64,000 nucleotides of DNA, from positions 620,001 to 684,000 of the forward strand of contig NZ_JQHM01000001.1 in the NCBI RefSeq assembly GCF_000749845.1, written 5' to 3'. Made by a program: the position numbers and the translations under genes. This DNA is from Pectobacterium betavasculorum. Its GTDB lineage: Bacteria; Pseudomonadota; Gammaproteobacteria; Enterobacterales; Enterobacteriaceae. Below are positions 20,461 to 28,494 of this stretch, piece after piece (positions within the stretch are counted from its first letter, which is position 1; each line of letters opens with the position of its first letter). The notes under the pieces were generated by a model. The model did not search any database. It was not told the origin of the DNA and saw only the letters and a program-made list of their open reading frames with translations.

Positions 20461-22245
20461 ATGTCAGGTGATAATACGCATATGACGGCAGGGAATGTTT
20501 GTAGGCGAAATACAGAAACCGCGAATGCGGTAGAGCAGATTCTTGAGGCTTTTGCACATCACGCAGATAAAACGGCGCTAATTAACGCACAATTCGCAGT
20601 CAATTACACGGAGTTTGAACGGCTTGTTGTCTCGGTTCAACAGTCGTTGATGACGTCTGGCGTTAAGAGAGGGGATGTTATTGGGCTACTTTTATGCCGC
20701 GATCAATGGTTAGTCCCGAGTATGGTGGCGGCTCTGGCGATGGGCGTAACCTTTGTTCCACTAGACCCTGCCTATCCCTTATCCCGATTGCAGCAGTACG
20801 TTGAAGTCGCCAGACCGACGTTGCTGCTCAGCCACCCAGATAATGGCGCATTGGCACGTGAACTTCACGATAGCGTTATCTATCCCGAACGAGGAGTCGC
20901 GGGGAACTGGGTGTGTCTGGATATGCAACAGGATGATATTGCATATATTTTGTTCACCAGTGGCTCAACGGGACAGCCCAAAGGTGTCAGTATCGGGCAT
21001 GAGGCGTTGGGCAATTTTCTCTCGGCGATCGGCAAGCGCTTGCAAATGCAGGCTTCGGAAGTTTTTCTGGCGCACACGACGGTGGCCTTTGATATTTCGA
21101 TTCTTGAACTGCTTTATCCCTTAACGCTTGGCGGGACGGTTCTGCTAGCGAGCAATAGCGACGTGAACGAGATTGACCGTCTGCTTCCGCTGATAGCCAG
21201 AAGCCATTTTGTGCAGGCGACGCCGAGCTTGTGGAAGATTCTGCTGGCGACAGGATGGCGCCCTAATACCTCTGTGACGATTTTGTCTGGTGGAGAGGCT
21301 CTACCTTTGCCAGTGGCAAGGAAGTTGAATCAGACATGCCGGCGCTTATGGAATCTTTATGGACCGACGGAAGCGACGATCTGGACATCCTGTGAATGCG
21401 TCGAGAAAGACGCGACCTTTATTTCTATCGGTGAATCTTTAGAAAATACGCAGCTACATGTTCTGGATGAGGATCTTCAACCTGCCACAGAAGGCCAGTT
21501 ATATCTATCCGGGGTTGGTCTGGCGCTGGGCTATTACGGCAACCCAGAGGGAACGGCAAGTGCTTTCTTCCCCCATCCGCAAAGCGGTATAAAAATCTAT
21601 CGCTCAGGCGATCGAGTGCGTATGCACCCGCAGGGAAAATTGGAATGGTTGGGCAGAGGGGATGGAGAGATCAAAATCAGGGGAAATCGTATTGGTGTAA
21701 AAGAAATCGAACATGCCTTAGAAAATCTTCCCGGTATCGCGGGCGCTGTCGTCGCCGCTAAACCCTTTGCCGGACACGGCGACGATATGCTGACAGCCTA
21801 TGTGATCAGCCAGGACTCACTGTCAAAGGTGGAACTGGAACAGGCGCTTCACAAGGTGCTTCCTGCCTATATGGTGCCTGATTTATTTGTTGTACTCGCC
21901 ACTTTCCCTTTGCACCCCAATGGCAAATTCGACAGAAAATCACTGCCCGAACCAACGTGGGATAACACTTTGCACCATGAAACGCATGACGGGCTGTCTG
22001 TCCATCGCAACGCACATTTTAACGCGGTGGTGGCTATTATTTGTGACGTGTTTTCGACCACCCTGGGCCAAGCCGATTTTCATGAAACAGCAAATTTTTT
22101 CGATCTGGGTGGAAACTCTGCGCTGGCGGTGATTTCCGCAGGGATGATCGGCGCCAGACTGGAGAAGAAAGTGCCTGTTTCGCTGATTGCTGCTTTAGAA
22201 AGCCCTAAAGCGATCGCGGAAAAAATACTGTATGCCGAGCAGTAA
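20461..22245 (+). CDS. NRPS-type adenylation-thiolation didomain protein
   Basis: A 594-aa protein with an amino-acid adenylation domain (about 30-510) and a carrier domain (about 520-594). Core motifs are A3 LFTSGSTGQPKGVSIGHEAL, A4 TTVAFDISILELLYPL, A5 NLYGPTEATIW, A7 YRSGDRV, A8 GRGDGEIKIRGNRIGVKEIE, A10 HPNGKFDRKSLP and T FFDLGGNSAL with S553 as the phosphopantetheine site. D211 in A4 is the Asp that binds the alpha-amino group, so the substrate should be an amino acid. There is no condensation or thioesterase domain. The start at 20461 has AGGAGG 5 nt upstream, better than a TTG at 20437. By analogy with D-alanylgriseoluteic acid the loaded residue may be alanine, but the sequence does not prove it. 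Confidence 0.9.
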   Translation: MSGDNTHMTAGNVCRRNTETANAVEQILEAFAHHADKTALINAQFAVNYTEFERLVVSVQQSLMTSGVKRGDVIGLLLCRDQWLVPSMVAALAMGVTFVPLDPAYPLSRLQQYVEVARPTLLLSHPDNGALARELHDSVIYPERGVAGNWVCLDMQQDDIAYILFTSGSTGQPKGVSIGHEALGNFLSAIGKRLQMQASEVFLAHTTVAFDISILELLYPLTLGGTVLLASNSDVNEIDRLLPLIARSHFVQATPSLWKILLATGWRPNTSVTILSGGEALPLPVARKLNQTCRRLWNLYGPTEATIWTSCECVEKDATFISIGESLENTQLHVLDEDLQPATEGQLYLSGVGLALGYYGNPEGTASAFFPHPQSGIKIYRSGDRVRMHPQGKLEWLGRGDGEIKIRGNRIGVKEIEHALENLPGIAGAVVAAKPFAGHGDDMLTAYVISQDSLSKVELEQALHKVLPAYMVPDLFVVLATFPLHPNGKFDRKSLPEPTWDNTLHHETHDGLSVHRNAHFNAVVAIICDVFSTTLGQADFHETANFFDLGGNSALAVISAGMIGARLEKKVPVSLIAALESPKAIAEKILYAEQ

Positions 22246-22310
22246 GGTCACGTTCGGGGCAGGGCGAAGCGAGTGCCACTCTGCACCATGCTTGTGCTAA
22301 GGGAGCAAAA

Positions 22311-22766
22311 ATGAATAACGAAGAACAACTACATGAAATATGTCACTTCATGAGCCAGGAGCGCCTGTTAACGCTGAGCGCTGCGGCAGAAGGGCAAGTG
22401 TGGTCTGCCAGTTGTTTTTATCATTTCCAGCAAGATGAAATGACAATGTATGTCATGAGTGATATTACCACACGCCATGCCAGTCTTATGCTTAAGGCAC
22501 CCGAAGTTTCAGGGACGATTACGGGGTCTGACATTTCACTGATGCAGCTTAAAGGGTTGCAATATCAGGCTGTTGCATCGCTATTGTCGACGGAACAGGA
22601 GGGCATCGCCCGTGCGCGCTATTATCAGCGATATCCGCTTAGTCGTGTCATTGCCAGGCCAATGTGGTCTTTAAAGCTAATAGAAATCAAATTTATGCAG
22701 AATCGTTTGGGAATGAAACGATGTATGCGCTGGCACTGCTCGACCCGGCCGGAGAGAGGACTATGA
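22311..22766 (+). CDS. UPF0306 (YhbP-like) split-barrel protein in the phenazine island
   Basis: A 151-aa protein of the YhbP/UPF0306 family, a pyridoxamine-oxidase-like flavin split barrel. The similarity to E. coli YhbP runs through the whole protein, for example WSASCFYHFQQDEMTMYVMSD, TRHASLML, YPLSRVIARPMWSLKLIEIKF and the end NRLGMKRCMRW. The family has no firm function. AAGGGAG precedes the ATG, and the stop overlaps the next start by 4 bp, which confirms the reading frame at the C-terminus. In this setting it may be a second flavin-dependent oxidation or redox-handling step on the phenazine. Confidence 0.8.
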   Translation: MNNEEQLHEICHFMSQERLLTLSAAAEGQVWSASCFYHFQQDEMTMYVMSDITTRHASLMLKAPEVSGTITGSDISLMQLKGLQYQAVASLLSTEQEGIARARYYQRYPLSRVIARPMWSLKLIEIKFMQNRLGMKRCMRWHCSTRPERGL

Positions 22767-24181
22767 AGAAGAAAAATCTGGCTATTATTGGTGGTGGCGC
22801 AGCGGGAATGGTTGCCGCATGGCTATTACGCAATACGCACAACATCACTCTCTTTGAAGCCAATAATTATATTGGGGGCCATGTTTATACGCAGCGAGTT
22901 GATATAGGAAAAGGGATAAGCGTGCCTATTGATATGGGGGTTGAATATTTTAACGAGCGTATTTCGCCTAATTTATTCAATATATTACAGAGATTAGGTA
23001 TTGGGAGCTATGTTGCGCCTTCCTCTTTCCATGCATCTTTTCCCAGTGAGAAACAGTATTGGAGCAATGTCACATTGGAGGGCCCGTTACGTCAGGCCAT
23101 TCAGGAGGAATGCAGTCGTTTCCAACTTGGCATGTCTGAGGTGATGAGCTCTGGTGACCCTCGTTATAAAGCGATGACAATTGCGGAGTATTTAAGTGAG
23201 AAAGGGTATTCTGAGACGTTTATTCATCAGGCTCTGTATCCCATGATCAGTATTTCTACGGGATGCAATGTCGATCTACGCGTATACCCACTGATGTTTT
23301 TTGCAATCTCATTTAATGCCAATCTGGTTTCGTTTTTTTCTCCAGGATACTGGCGAAAAGTTCGTGGTGGGATGCAGCGCTATTTGCAGGTGCTGGCCGG
23401 GACGCTGGGAGAACACATAAAGCTCAATACGGCGGTGAAGTCGGTGAAGCCGTGTCGAGGGAAGGTTCAGGTTTGTTATGGCGATCGGGACGCCTCGTTC
23501 GATGCGGTGATTTTTGCCACCCCGGCGGACGTCACCTTATCTTTACTAGCTGAGCCCACGCACAAACAACAGGAAATATTATCCCAGTTTGAATACCACG
23601 ATATCACCAGCGTCGCGCACCATGATGCTGACTACCTTAATACCGATACCTCATCACATTATTTCAACTTTCGTCAGTTTACGGGCACTCAGGCGCATCA
23701 TACGCATTTATTCGGCAGTGTGACTCGAGTGAGTAATGCATTAATGGCGTATCAGAATATTACGAAGCCTTTATTGGTGACGCTTGATCCTACGCATCCT
23801 ATTCACGCTGAAAAAATCGTGAAAACGTGTCATTGGCGTGTAGCTAAACAGCGACCTGCGGATTTCATGCATAAAATGCGATTACGCGAGTTACAGGGAA
23901 AAGATAACCTGTGGTTTTGCGGGGTAGATACCAGTTTAGCCGGGCATGAGGGAGCTGTCGTGTCCGGTATGGTTATCGCTGACAGGTTAGGGGCACCCTA
24001 TCCTTATAAAGACGACACACTGGCGTTTATTCAATTTCGAATAACAAAAGATATTATGGGCGTAAAAACACGTCATGAAGCGCTAAATGATGCGCTATCA
24101 GGATTGATGTTTGTTTTAGCTAAAAAGCTCGCTCTCCATAAAACACTGTCTTACAAATTCGTGAAGGACTTCATTATGTAA
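22763..24181 (+). CDS. FAD-dependent oxidoreductase (amine-oxidase-like), last gene of the island
   Basis: A 472-aa flavoprotein. The dinucleotide-binding motif LAIIGGGAAGMVAAWLLR is at residues 6-23, followed by NYIGGHVYTQ, which is typical of NAD(P)-binding-like amine oxidase, protoporphyrinogen oxidase and cyclopropane-fatty-acid-linked FAD proteins. The C-terminal FAD contact region is LWFCGVDTSLAGHEGAVVSG. The start at 22763 overlaps the previous stop (ATGA); a longer frame from 22664 lies within the upstream gene. It may tailor or protect the phenazine. It is not one of the phenazine core enzymes, and its substrate is unknown. Confidence 0.82.
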   Translation: MKKKNLAIIGGGAAGMVAAWLLRNTHNITLFEANNYIGGHVYTQRVDIGKGISVPIDMGVEYFNERISPNLFNILQRLGIGSYVAPSSFHASFPSEKQYWSNVTLEGPLRQAIQEECSRFQLGMSEVMSSGDPRYKAMTIAEYLSEKGYSETFIHQALYPMISISTGCNVDLRVYPLMFFAISFNANLVSFFSPGYWRKVRGGMQRYLQVLAGTLGEHIKLNTAVKSVKPCRGKVQVCYGDRDASFDAVIFATPADVTLSLLAEPTHKQQEILSQFEYHDITSVAHHDADYLNTDTSSHYFNFRQFTGTQAHHTHLFGSVTRVSNALMAYQNITKPLLVTLDPTHPIHAEKIVKTCHWRVAKQRPADFMHKMRLRELQGKDNLWFCGVDTSLAGHEGAVVSGMVIADRLGAPYPYKDDTLAFIQFRITKDIMGVKTRHEALNDALSGLMFVLAKKLALHKTLSYKFVKDFIM

Positions 24182-24344
24182 ATACTGCGGCTTCCTGAGT
24201 TATCTGGTTAGCGTCGGCGCTGGCGGTCATTTATATCGTAGCGCCGTTACTTTCTTCAATAAATGTAAACCTTACCCCGTTTTTTTGCACAAACACCGCC
24301 CGCCGCCTAAATTTACAGGACTTTTGTTGGATGGAGACAACGCT

Positions 24345-25511
24345 ATGTCCGCTTGCCTGATGCCTCGCAATTCCGCTTCACACACTGTGTTACGACGATT
24401 TTCTGCTGCGCCACACTGGTTATTGCTTAGCGCAACGTTGCTGTTTTCCAGCCAGTTATTGGCGGCTGAACCGAAGGTGACGGAATTACAGGATAAGCTG
24501 GATCACCCGTGGTCATTAGCGTTTTTGCCGGAAGAACAGGGAATCCTGATTACGGAACGTGCGGGGAATCTCCGCTTATGGAAAGCGGGTAGCGCACTGT
24601 CTGCGCCAATCGCTGGCGTGCCGAAAGTCTTTGCCAAATCACAAGGTGGGCTACTGGAAGTCGCGTTATCGCCAGATTTTGCGCAGAACCGGCGCATCTA
24701 TCTGAGCTTTGCTGAAGAAGGGAGCGATGGTAAAGCGGGAACCGCCGTCGGATATGGCAAACTTTCTGAGGATAATCAGCGGGTAGAGAATTTCACGGTC
24801 TTCTTCCGTCAGGAACCGAAGCTGTCGACGGGTAATCATTTTGGCGGAAAGCTAGCCTTTGATCGACAGGGGCATCTGTTTATTGCGCTGGGTGAGAATA
24901 ATGAGCGCCCGACTGCACAGGATCTGGATAAATTACAGGGTAAAATTGTTCGCCTGACGGCAGATGGCAAGGTGCCGCCCGATAACCCGTTTGTCAACAC
25001 GCCTAACGCGCGGCCGGAAATCTGGTCTTATGGGCACCGTAATCCACAGGGATTGGCGATTAATCCCTGGTCTGGCGTGCTGTGGGAAAATGAACATGGC
25101 CCGAAAGGTGGCGATGAGATTAACATCCCCAAAGCGAGAGAAAATTATGGTTGGCCGATTGCAACACATGGCATCAACTATTCCGGGCTAAAAATTCCAG
25201 AAGCGAAAGGAAAAGAGATCGCAGGAATGGCGAATCCTGATTTTTACTGGGAGAAATCACCGGGAATCAGTGGAATGGCGTTCTATAACAGCGATCGTTT
25301 CCCGCAGTGGAAAAACTCGGTCTTCATCGGCGCTCTGGCAGAGAAGAACCTGATTCGTCTGACGCTTGAGGGTGACAAGATCGCGTCACAAGAGCGTTTA
25401 CTGAACGACCGCGGGGAACGTATCCGCGACGTAAGGCTGGGGCCTGATGGCTACCTCTATTTGTTGACCGATCACGACAATGGCAAATTGCTGAAAGTTG
25501 GGCTGGAGTAA
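24345..25511 (+). CDS. yliI: PQQ-dependent aldose sugar dehydrogenase YliI
   Basis: A 388-aa secreted beta-propeller protein of the soluble glucose/sorbosone dehydrogenase family. A signal peptide ends around SSQLLAAEP. Characteristic stretches are LDHPWSLAFLPE, LDKLQGKIVRLTADG, YGHRNPQGLAINPWSGVLWENEHGP and EINIPKARENYGWP. In E. coli YliI (Asd) oxidises aldose sugars in the periplasm when PQQ is supplied. The start at 24345 is preferred because GGAG lies 9 nt upstream; a frame from 24285 lacks this. As in E. coli, gstB follows, so this gene marks the right border of the inserted island. Confidence 0.92.
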   Translation: MSACLMPRNSASHTVLRRFSAAPHWLLLSATLLFSSQLLAAEPKVTELQDKLDHPWSLAFLPEEQGILITERAGNLRLWKAGSALSAPIAGVPKVFAKSQGGLLEVALSPDFAQNRRIYLSFAEEGSDGKAGTAVGYGKLSEDNQRVENFTVFFRQEPKLSTGNHFGGKLAFDRQGHLFIALGENNERPTAQDLDKLQGKIVRLTADGKVPPDNPFVNTPNARPEIWSYGHRNPQGLAINPWSGVLWENEHGPKGGDEINIPKARENYGWPIATHGINYSGLKIPEAKGKEIAGMANPDFYWEKSPGISGMAFYNSDRFPQWKNSVFIGALAEKNLIRLTLEGDKIASQERLLNDRGERIRDVRLGPDGYLYLLTDHDNGKLLKVGLE

Positions 25512-25518
25512 AAAATCA

Positions 25519-25534
25519 GGCACCGGAAGGTGCC
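25519..25534 (+). terminator. Weak hairpin after yliI
   Basis: GGCACC, a GGAA loop and GGTGCC form a perfect 6-bp stem 7 bp after the yliI stop. No T run follows, so termination here is uncertain. Confidence 0.45.
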
Positions 25535-25599
25535 CCGTTGACAAACCTATGAAACGAGAGCGGGGTAATGGGATAGAAGAGTAAAGCGTTTGCGCCATG

Positions 25600-25673
25600 G
25601 ACAAAAACGTCAGGAACGTTTTTGAACGTCGCTAGCGACGGCCCTGAAAGGGTGAATCTCAGGGATGAGATTC
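25600..25673 (+). repeat. Multi-hairpin repeat module, stand-alone copy
   Basis: Four hairpins follow one another: CAAAAACGT/ACGTTTTTG (25602-25624), GTCGC/GCGAC (25628-25639), CCCT/AGGG (25642-25652) and GAATCTCA/TGAGATTC (25654-25673). The joining sequences GGACAAA, TTTGAAC and GGCCC recur at 34.5, 45.0 and 46.0 kb while the stems differ. There are no ERIC ends at this copy. It lies in the 280-bp gap between the convergent yliI and gstB genes. Confidence 0.75.
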
Positions 25674-25791
25674 ATATCTGCGCAATCCGAGCTTACAGGG
25701 ATGTACTTGCAGCGTCTTTACGATCTACCCATTATCACCGCTCTGCATGCTTTGTCAGCAAAATCAGTCGCCTAACGGTGCCTGTGTTCAC

Positions 25792-26409
25792 TTAAGACAG
25801 CGGGATCATGACGTGCTTCTGATAAGCCGGACGCTCGGTTAGCTGCTGATACCAGCGCTCCAGATGAGGATGTGTCTGACGTTCAATCGACATATTCAGC
25901 CAGCCGTAGACTACGCAGCCTAGCGGAATATCGCCAATGCCAAACCGATCGCCGGATAGCCATGACTGACGAGCCAGAACCGCATCGACAATACCGAACA
26001 GACGCTCACATTCGGCTATGCCTTTCTGTACCAATGCCATATCGCGTTTCTCTGGCGCGATGCGCACCATATTAATGAATACCGGGCCGAAAGAAGCCGC
26101 AAGCGAGCTGGTCCAGTCCATCCACTTTTCTGCGCCGGCACGTTCACCCGCATCAGCGAGATACAGCGAATCCTGACCGTACTGTGCTGCCAGATAACGC
26201 ACGATAGTATTGGATTCCCACAGCACCAGATCGTCGTCCTGTAAACAGGGGATGAGGCCATTCGGGTTCATTGCCAAATAATCAGCATCATGATTCCGGC
26301 CGAATTGTCCGCCAGCCACAATGTGTTGATAAGGCAGGGCAAGTTCTTCCGCGCACCACAGGACTTTCTTTACGTTGGTCGAATTGTCACGACCCCAAAT
26401 CGTTATCAT
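25792..26409 (-). CDS. gstB: Glutathione S-transferase GstB
   Basis: A 205-aa glutathione transferase with an N-terminal thioredoxin fold (MITIWGRDNSTNVKKVLWCAEE, NPNGLIPCL, ESNTIVRYLAAQYG) and an all-helical C-terminal domain ending RWYQQLTERPAYQKHVMIPLS. It matches E. coli GstB (YliJ) along its length. The gene order yliI-gstB is conserved. It conjugates glutathione to electrophiles in the cytoplasm; the natural substrate is not known. Confidence 0.92.
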   Translation of the reverse strand: MITIWGRDNSTNVKKVLWCAEELALPYQHIVAGGQFGRNHDADYLAMNPNGLIPCLQDDDLVLWESNTIVRYLAAQYGQDSLYLADAGERAGAEKWMDWTSSLAASFGPVFINMVRIAPEKRDMALVQKGIAECERLFGIVDAVLARQSWLSGDRFGIGDIPLGCVVYGWLNMSIERQTHPHLERWYQQLTERPAYQKHVMIPLS

Positions 26410-26498
26410 AGCTACCTCTTTCTACATAAAGGATGTTCAGACGTTTGTGACAGTCGATGAGAAATAATGATATGCCTTTTTAGTCTTTATGATTTAAC

Positions 26499-26520
26499 TT
26501 GTCATTCTTAATAATGACAA
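26499..26520. promoter_or_regulatory. Inverted repeat upstream of the MetQ-like gene
   Basis: TTGTCATT and AATGACAA form perfect 8-bp arms around 6 bases, ending 30 bp before the ATG of the binding-protein gene. Position and symmetry suggest an operator. The sequence does not match the MetJ box (AGACGTCT repeats). The regulator is unknown. Confidence 0.45.
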
Positions 26521-26550
26521 CAAGTTACATTTAGACAGGAAAGTTACACA

Positions 26551-27396
26551 ATGAAATTGACGCATTCTGTTCGCGCCGCGCTGGGCATCACGTTGTTTGC
26601 CGCTGGTTTGCAACTTGCTGTGGCCAGCAGCGATCCGCAGACGATCACGTTTGGCGTGGCTCCGGGGCCGTATGGCGACATGGTGAATTTGGCGATTAAA
26701 CCTGAACTGGTGAAAAAAGGCTATAAAGTCGTCGTACGTGAATTCAGTGATTACGTTCAACCCAATCTGGCGCTGGCCAACGGCAGCATCGACGCCAACC
26801 TGTTTCAGCATACGCTATATCTGGAGAAATTTGCCGCCGATAAAGGGTTAAAAATCTCTCCACTGATCGTGGTACCGACGGCCAGCATGGGCTTCTATTC
26901 GAAGAAGATTACCTCGCTGGATGAACTGAAGAAAGGGGACGTCGTCACGCTCTCTAACGACGCCACCAATCTGGCACGTGGTCTGCGTTTCCTGCAATCG
27001 ATAGGGCTGATTACGATCAAGGCCGATATCGATCCGACCAAGGCGTCTGAGAAGGATATTCTTGAAAATCCACGCGGACTGGTCTTCAAACCGATGGAAG
27101 CGGCACAGTTGCCTCGTACGCTGGACAGCGTGACGGCATCGCTGGTGAACGGTAATTTTGCGCTGGCATCTGGCATGAAGCTGTCATCGGCCATCAAGCT
27201 GGAAACGCTGGATGAAAATCTGAAGAATGTTATTGCTGTGCGTACCGACGATCTCAATAAGCCATTCGTGAAAGATACAAAAACGATTGTGGAATCACCG
27301 GCGTATGCCGCTGTGATCAACGATCCGGCGTTGATGTATAGCCAATTCCAGAAACCTGAGTGGATGCAGGCGAAAACGCCAGCGCCCGCACAGTAA
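26551..27396 (+). CDS. MetQ/NlpA-family ABC transporter substrate-binding protein
   Basis: A 281-aa periplasmic binding protein of the NlpA/MetQ family, with ITFGVAPGPYGDMVN, EFSDYVQPNLALANGSIDANLFQHTLYLEKF and NDATNLARGLRFLQ. Unlike MetQ it has no lipobox cysteine. The leader ends LQLAVASSD, a type I signal peptide, so the protein should be soluble in the periplasm. It is the first gene of a three-gene transporter with ATPase and permease. Family members carry methionine or related compounds; the divergence and the lack of MetJ boxes leave the substrate open. Confidence 0.88.
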   Translation: MKLTHSVRAALGITLFAAGLQLAVASSDPQTITFGVAPGPYGDMVNLAIKPELVKKGYKVVVREFSDYVQPNLALANGSIDANLFQHTLYLEKFAADKGLKISPLIVVPTASMGFYSKKITSLDELKKGDVVTLSNDATNLARGLRFLQSIGLITIKADIDPTKASEKDILENPRGLVFKPMEAAQLPRTLDSVTASLVNGNFALASGMKLSSAIKLETLDENLKNVIAVRTDDLNKPFVKDTKTIVESPAYAAVINDPALMYSQFQKPEWMQAKTPAPAQ

Positions 27397-27423
27397 GCAT
27401 TAAGCTGCACAGAATACGATTTG

Positions 27424-27450
27424 GCCGGTCTATGACCGGCTTTCTTCTTT
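27424..27450 (+). terminator. Hairpin between binding-protein and ATPase genes
   Basis: GCCGGTC (27424-27430) and GACCGGC (27434-27440) form a 7-bp stem followed by TTTCTTCTTTT. It lies 28 bp after the binding-protein stop. This is an intra-operon terminator or RNA-stabilising hairpin that would give more binding protein than ATPase and permease, as is common in ABC operons. Confidence 0.75.
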
Positions 27451-27477
27451 TCCGCTCAGGCCAGGAGTTTGCGGATA

Positions 27478-28494
27478 ATGATCAAGTTAGAAGGGGTTTG
27501 CGTTGACTTCTCACAAGGGAAGCAACCAGAAAATCGTGCGGTAGACAATGTGTCTCTGCATATCCAGCGCGGAGAGGTTTACGGGATTGTTGGTACCAGC
27601 GGCGCGGGGAAAAGCACGCTGCTGAGAACCATCAACCTTTTGCAGCGACCAACCTCCGGCCGTGTGCTGGTTAATGGCGTGCTTATCAGTGAATTAGCCG
27701 GACAGCCATTGCGGGAACAACGGCAAAAAATCGGCATGATATTTCAGCATTTCAACCTGATGCAGACGCGCACCGTGACGGAAAACGTCGCGTTCAGCCT
27801 GAAGGCAGCGGGGAAATCCAATGCAGAAATCACTCTGCGCGTGCCGGAAATCCTGACTCTGGTCGGGTTGTCGGATAAAGCGTCGTCTTATCCAGCACAG
27901 CTCAGCGGCGGTCAGAAACAGCGAGTGGGCATCGCCAGAGCGATTGCCAACGATCCCGAAGTGTTGCTGTGCGATGAGCCGACCTCGGCGCTCGATTTGG
28001 AAACGTCAGCCGCTATTCTGGCACTACTGAAAGAGATTAACGATAAACTGGGTATTACTATCGTGCTGATCTCCCATGAGATGAGCGTAATTAAGGCGGT
28101 CTGCGATCGGGTCGCGGTGATGACGGGCGGTCGGGTTGTGGAAGAGGGTGATGTTTTCGATATCTTCGCTACACCGCAGCACGCGTTTACCCGCCAATTG
28201 GTATCCCATACGCTGGATCTCGCCTTGCCGCCTCGCTTGCTGGAGGATTTACAGGGCACGTTATTGAAGATTCTGTTCGTCGGTGAATCGGCGGAGCAAC
28301 CGGTACTGTCGGACGTGGCGACGCGCTTTGGTGTATCCGTCAACATCCTGCACGGTAAGATTGAATACATCGGTAATCGTGCGTTGGGCATACTCGTGGC
28401 GCTATTGACTCATCCATCCGACCCCGAAAAAGTGGTGGAAGCAGTGGAACATATTCAGGTAAGAACGGCGAACGTGGAGGTGCTACATGGCTGA
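27478..28494 (+). CDS. MetN-like ABC transporter ATP-binding protein
   Basis: A 338-aa ATPase with Walker A GTSGAGKST, signature LSGGQKQR, Walker B VLLCDEP and a C-terminal NIL-type regulatory domain (about 265-338), the layout of MetN. The start at 27478 is chosen over a TTG at 27469 because CCAGGAG is 10 nt upstream of the ATG and only 1 nt from the TTG. It overlaps the permease gene by 8 bp. In MetN the NIL domain binds methionine and shuts the transporter; whether that holds here depends on the unknown substrate. Confidence 0.92.
   Translation: MIKLEGVCVDFSQGKQPENRAVDNVSLHIQRGEVYGIVGTSGAGKSTLLRTINLLQRPTSGRVLVNGVLISELAGQPLREQRQKIGMIFQHFNLMQTRTVTENVAFSLKAAGKSNAEITLRVPEILTLVGLSDKASSYPAQLSGGQKQRVGIARAIANDPEVLLCDEPTSALDLETSAAILALLKEINDKLGITIVLISHEMSVIKAVCDRVAVMTGGRVVEEGDVFDIFATPQHAFTRQLVSHTLDLALPPRLLEDLQGTLLKILFVGESAEQPVLSDVATRFGVSVNILHGKIEYIGNRALGILVALLTHPSDPEKVVEAVEHIQVRTANVEVLHG

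Noticed and set aside
22664-22766. Possible frameshift at the end of the UPF0306 gene, because the overlapping frame also reads like a protein
   Set aside because: The called frame ends NRLGMKRCMRW, matching the YhbP C-terminus, and its stop overlaps the next ATG by four bases, so no frameshift is needed.
26410-26550. MetJ boxes upstream of the MetQ-like gene
   Set aside because: Only isolated AGAC fragments occur; no tandem AGACGTCT repeats.
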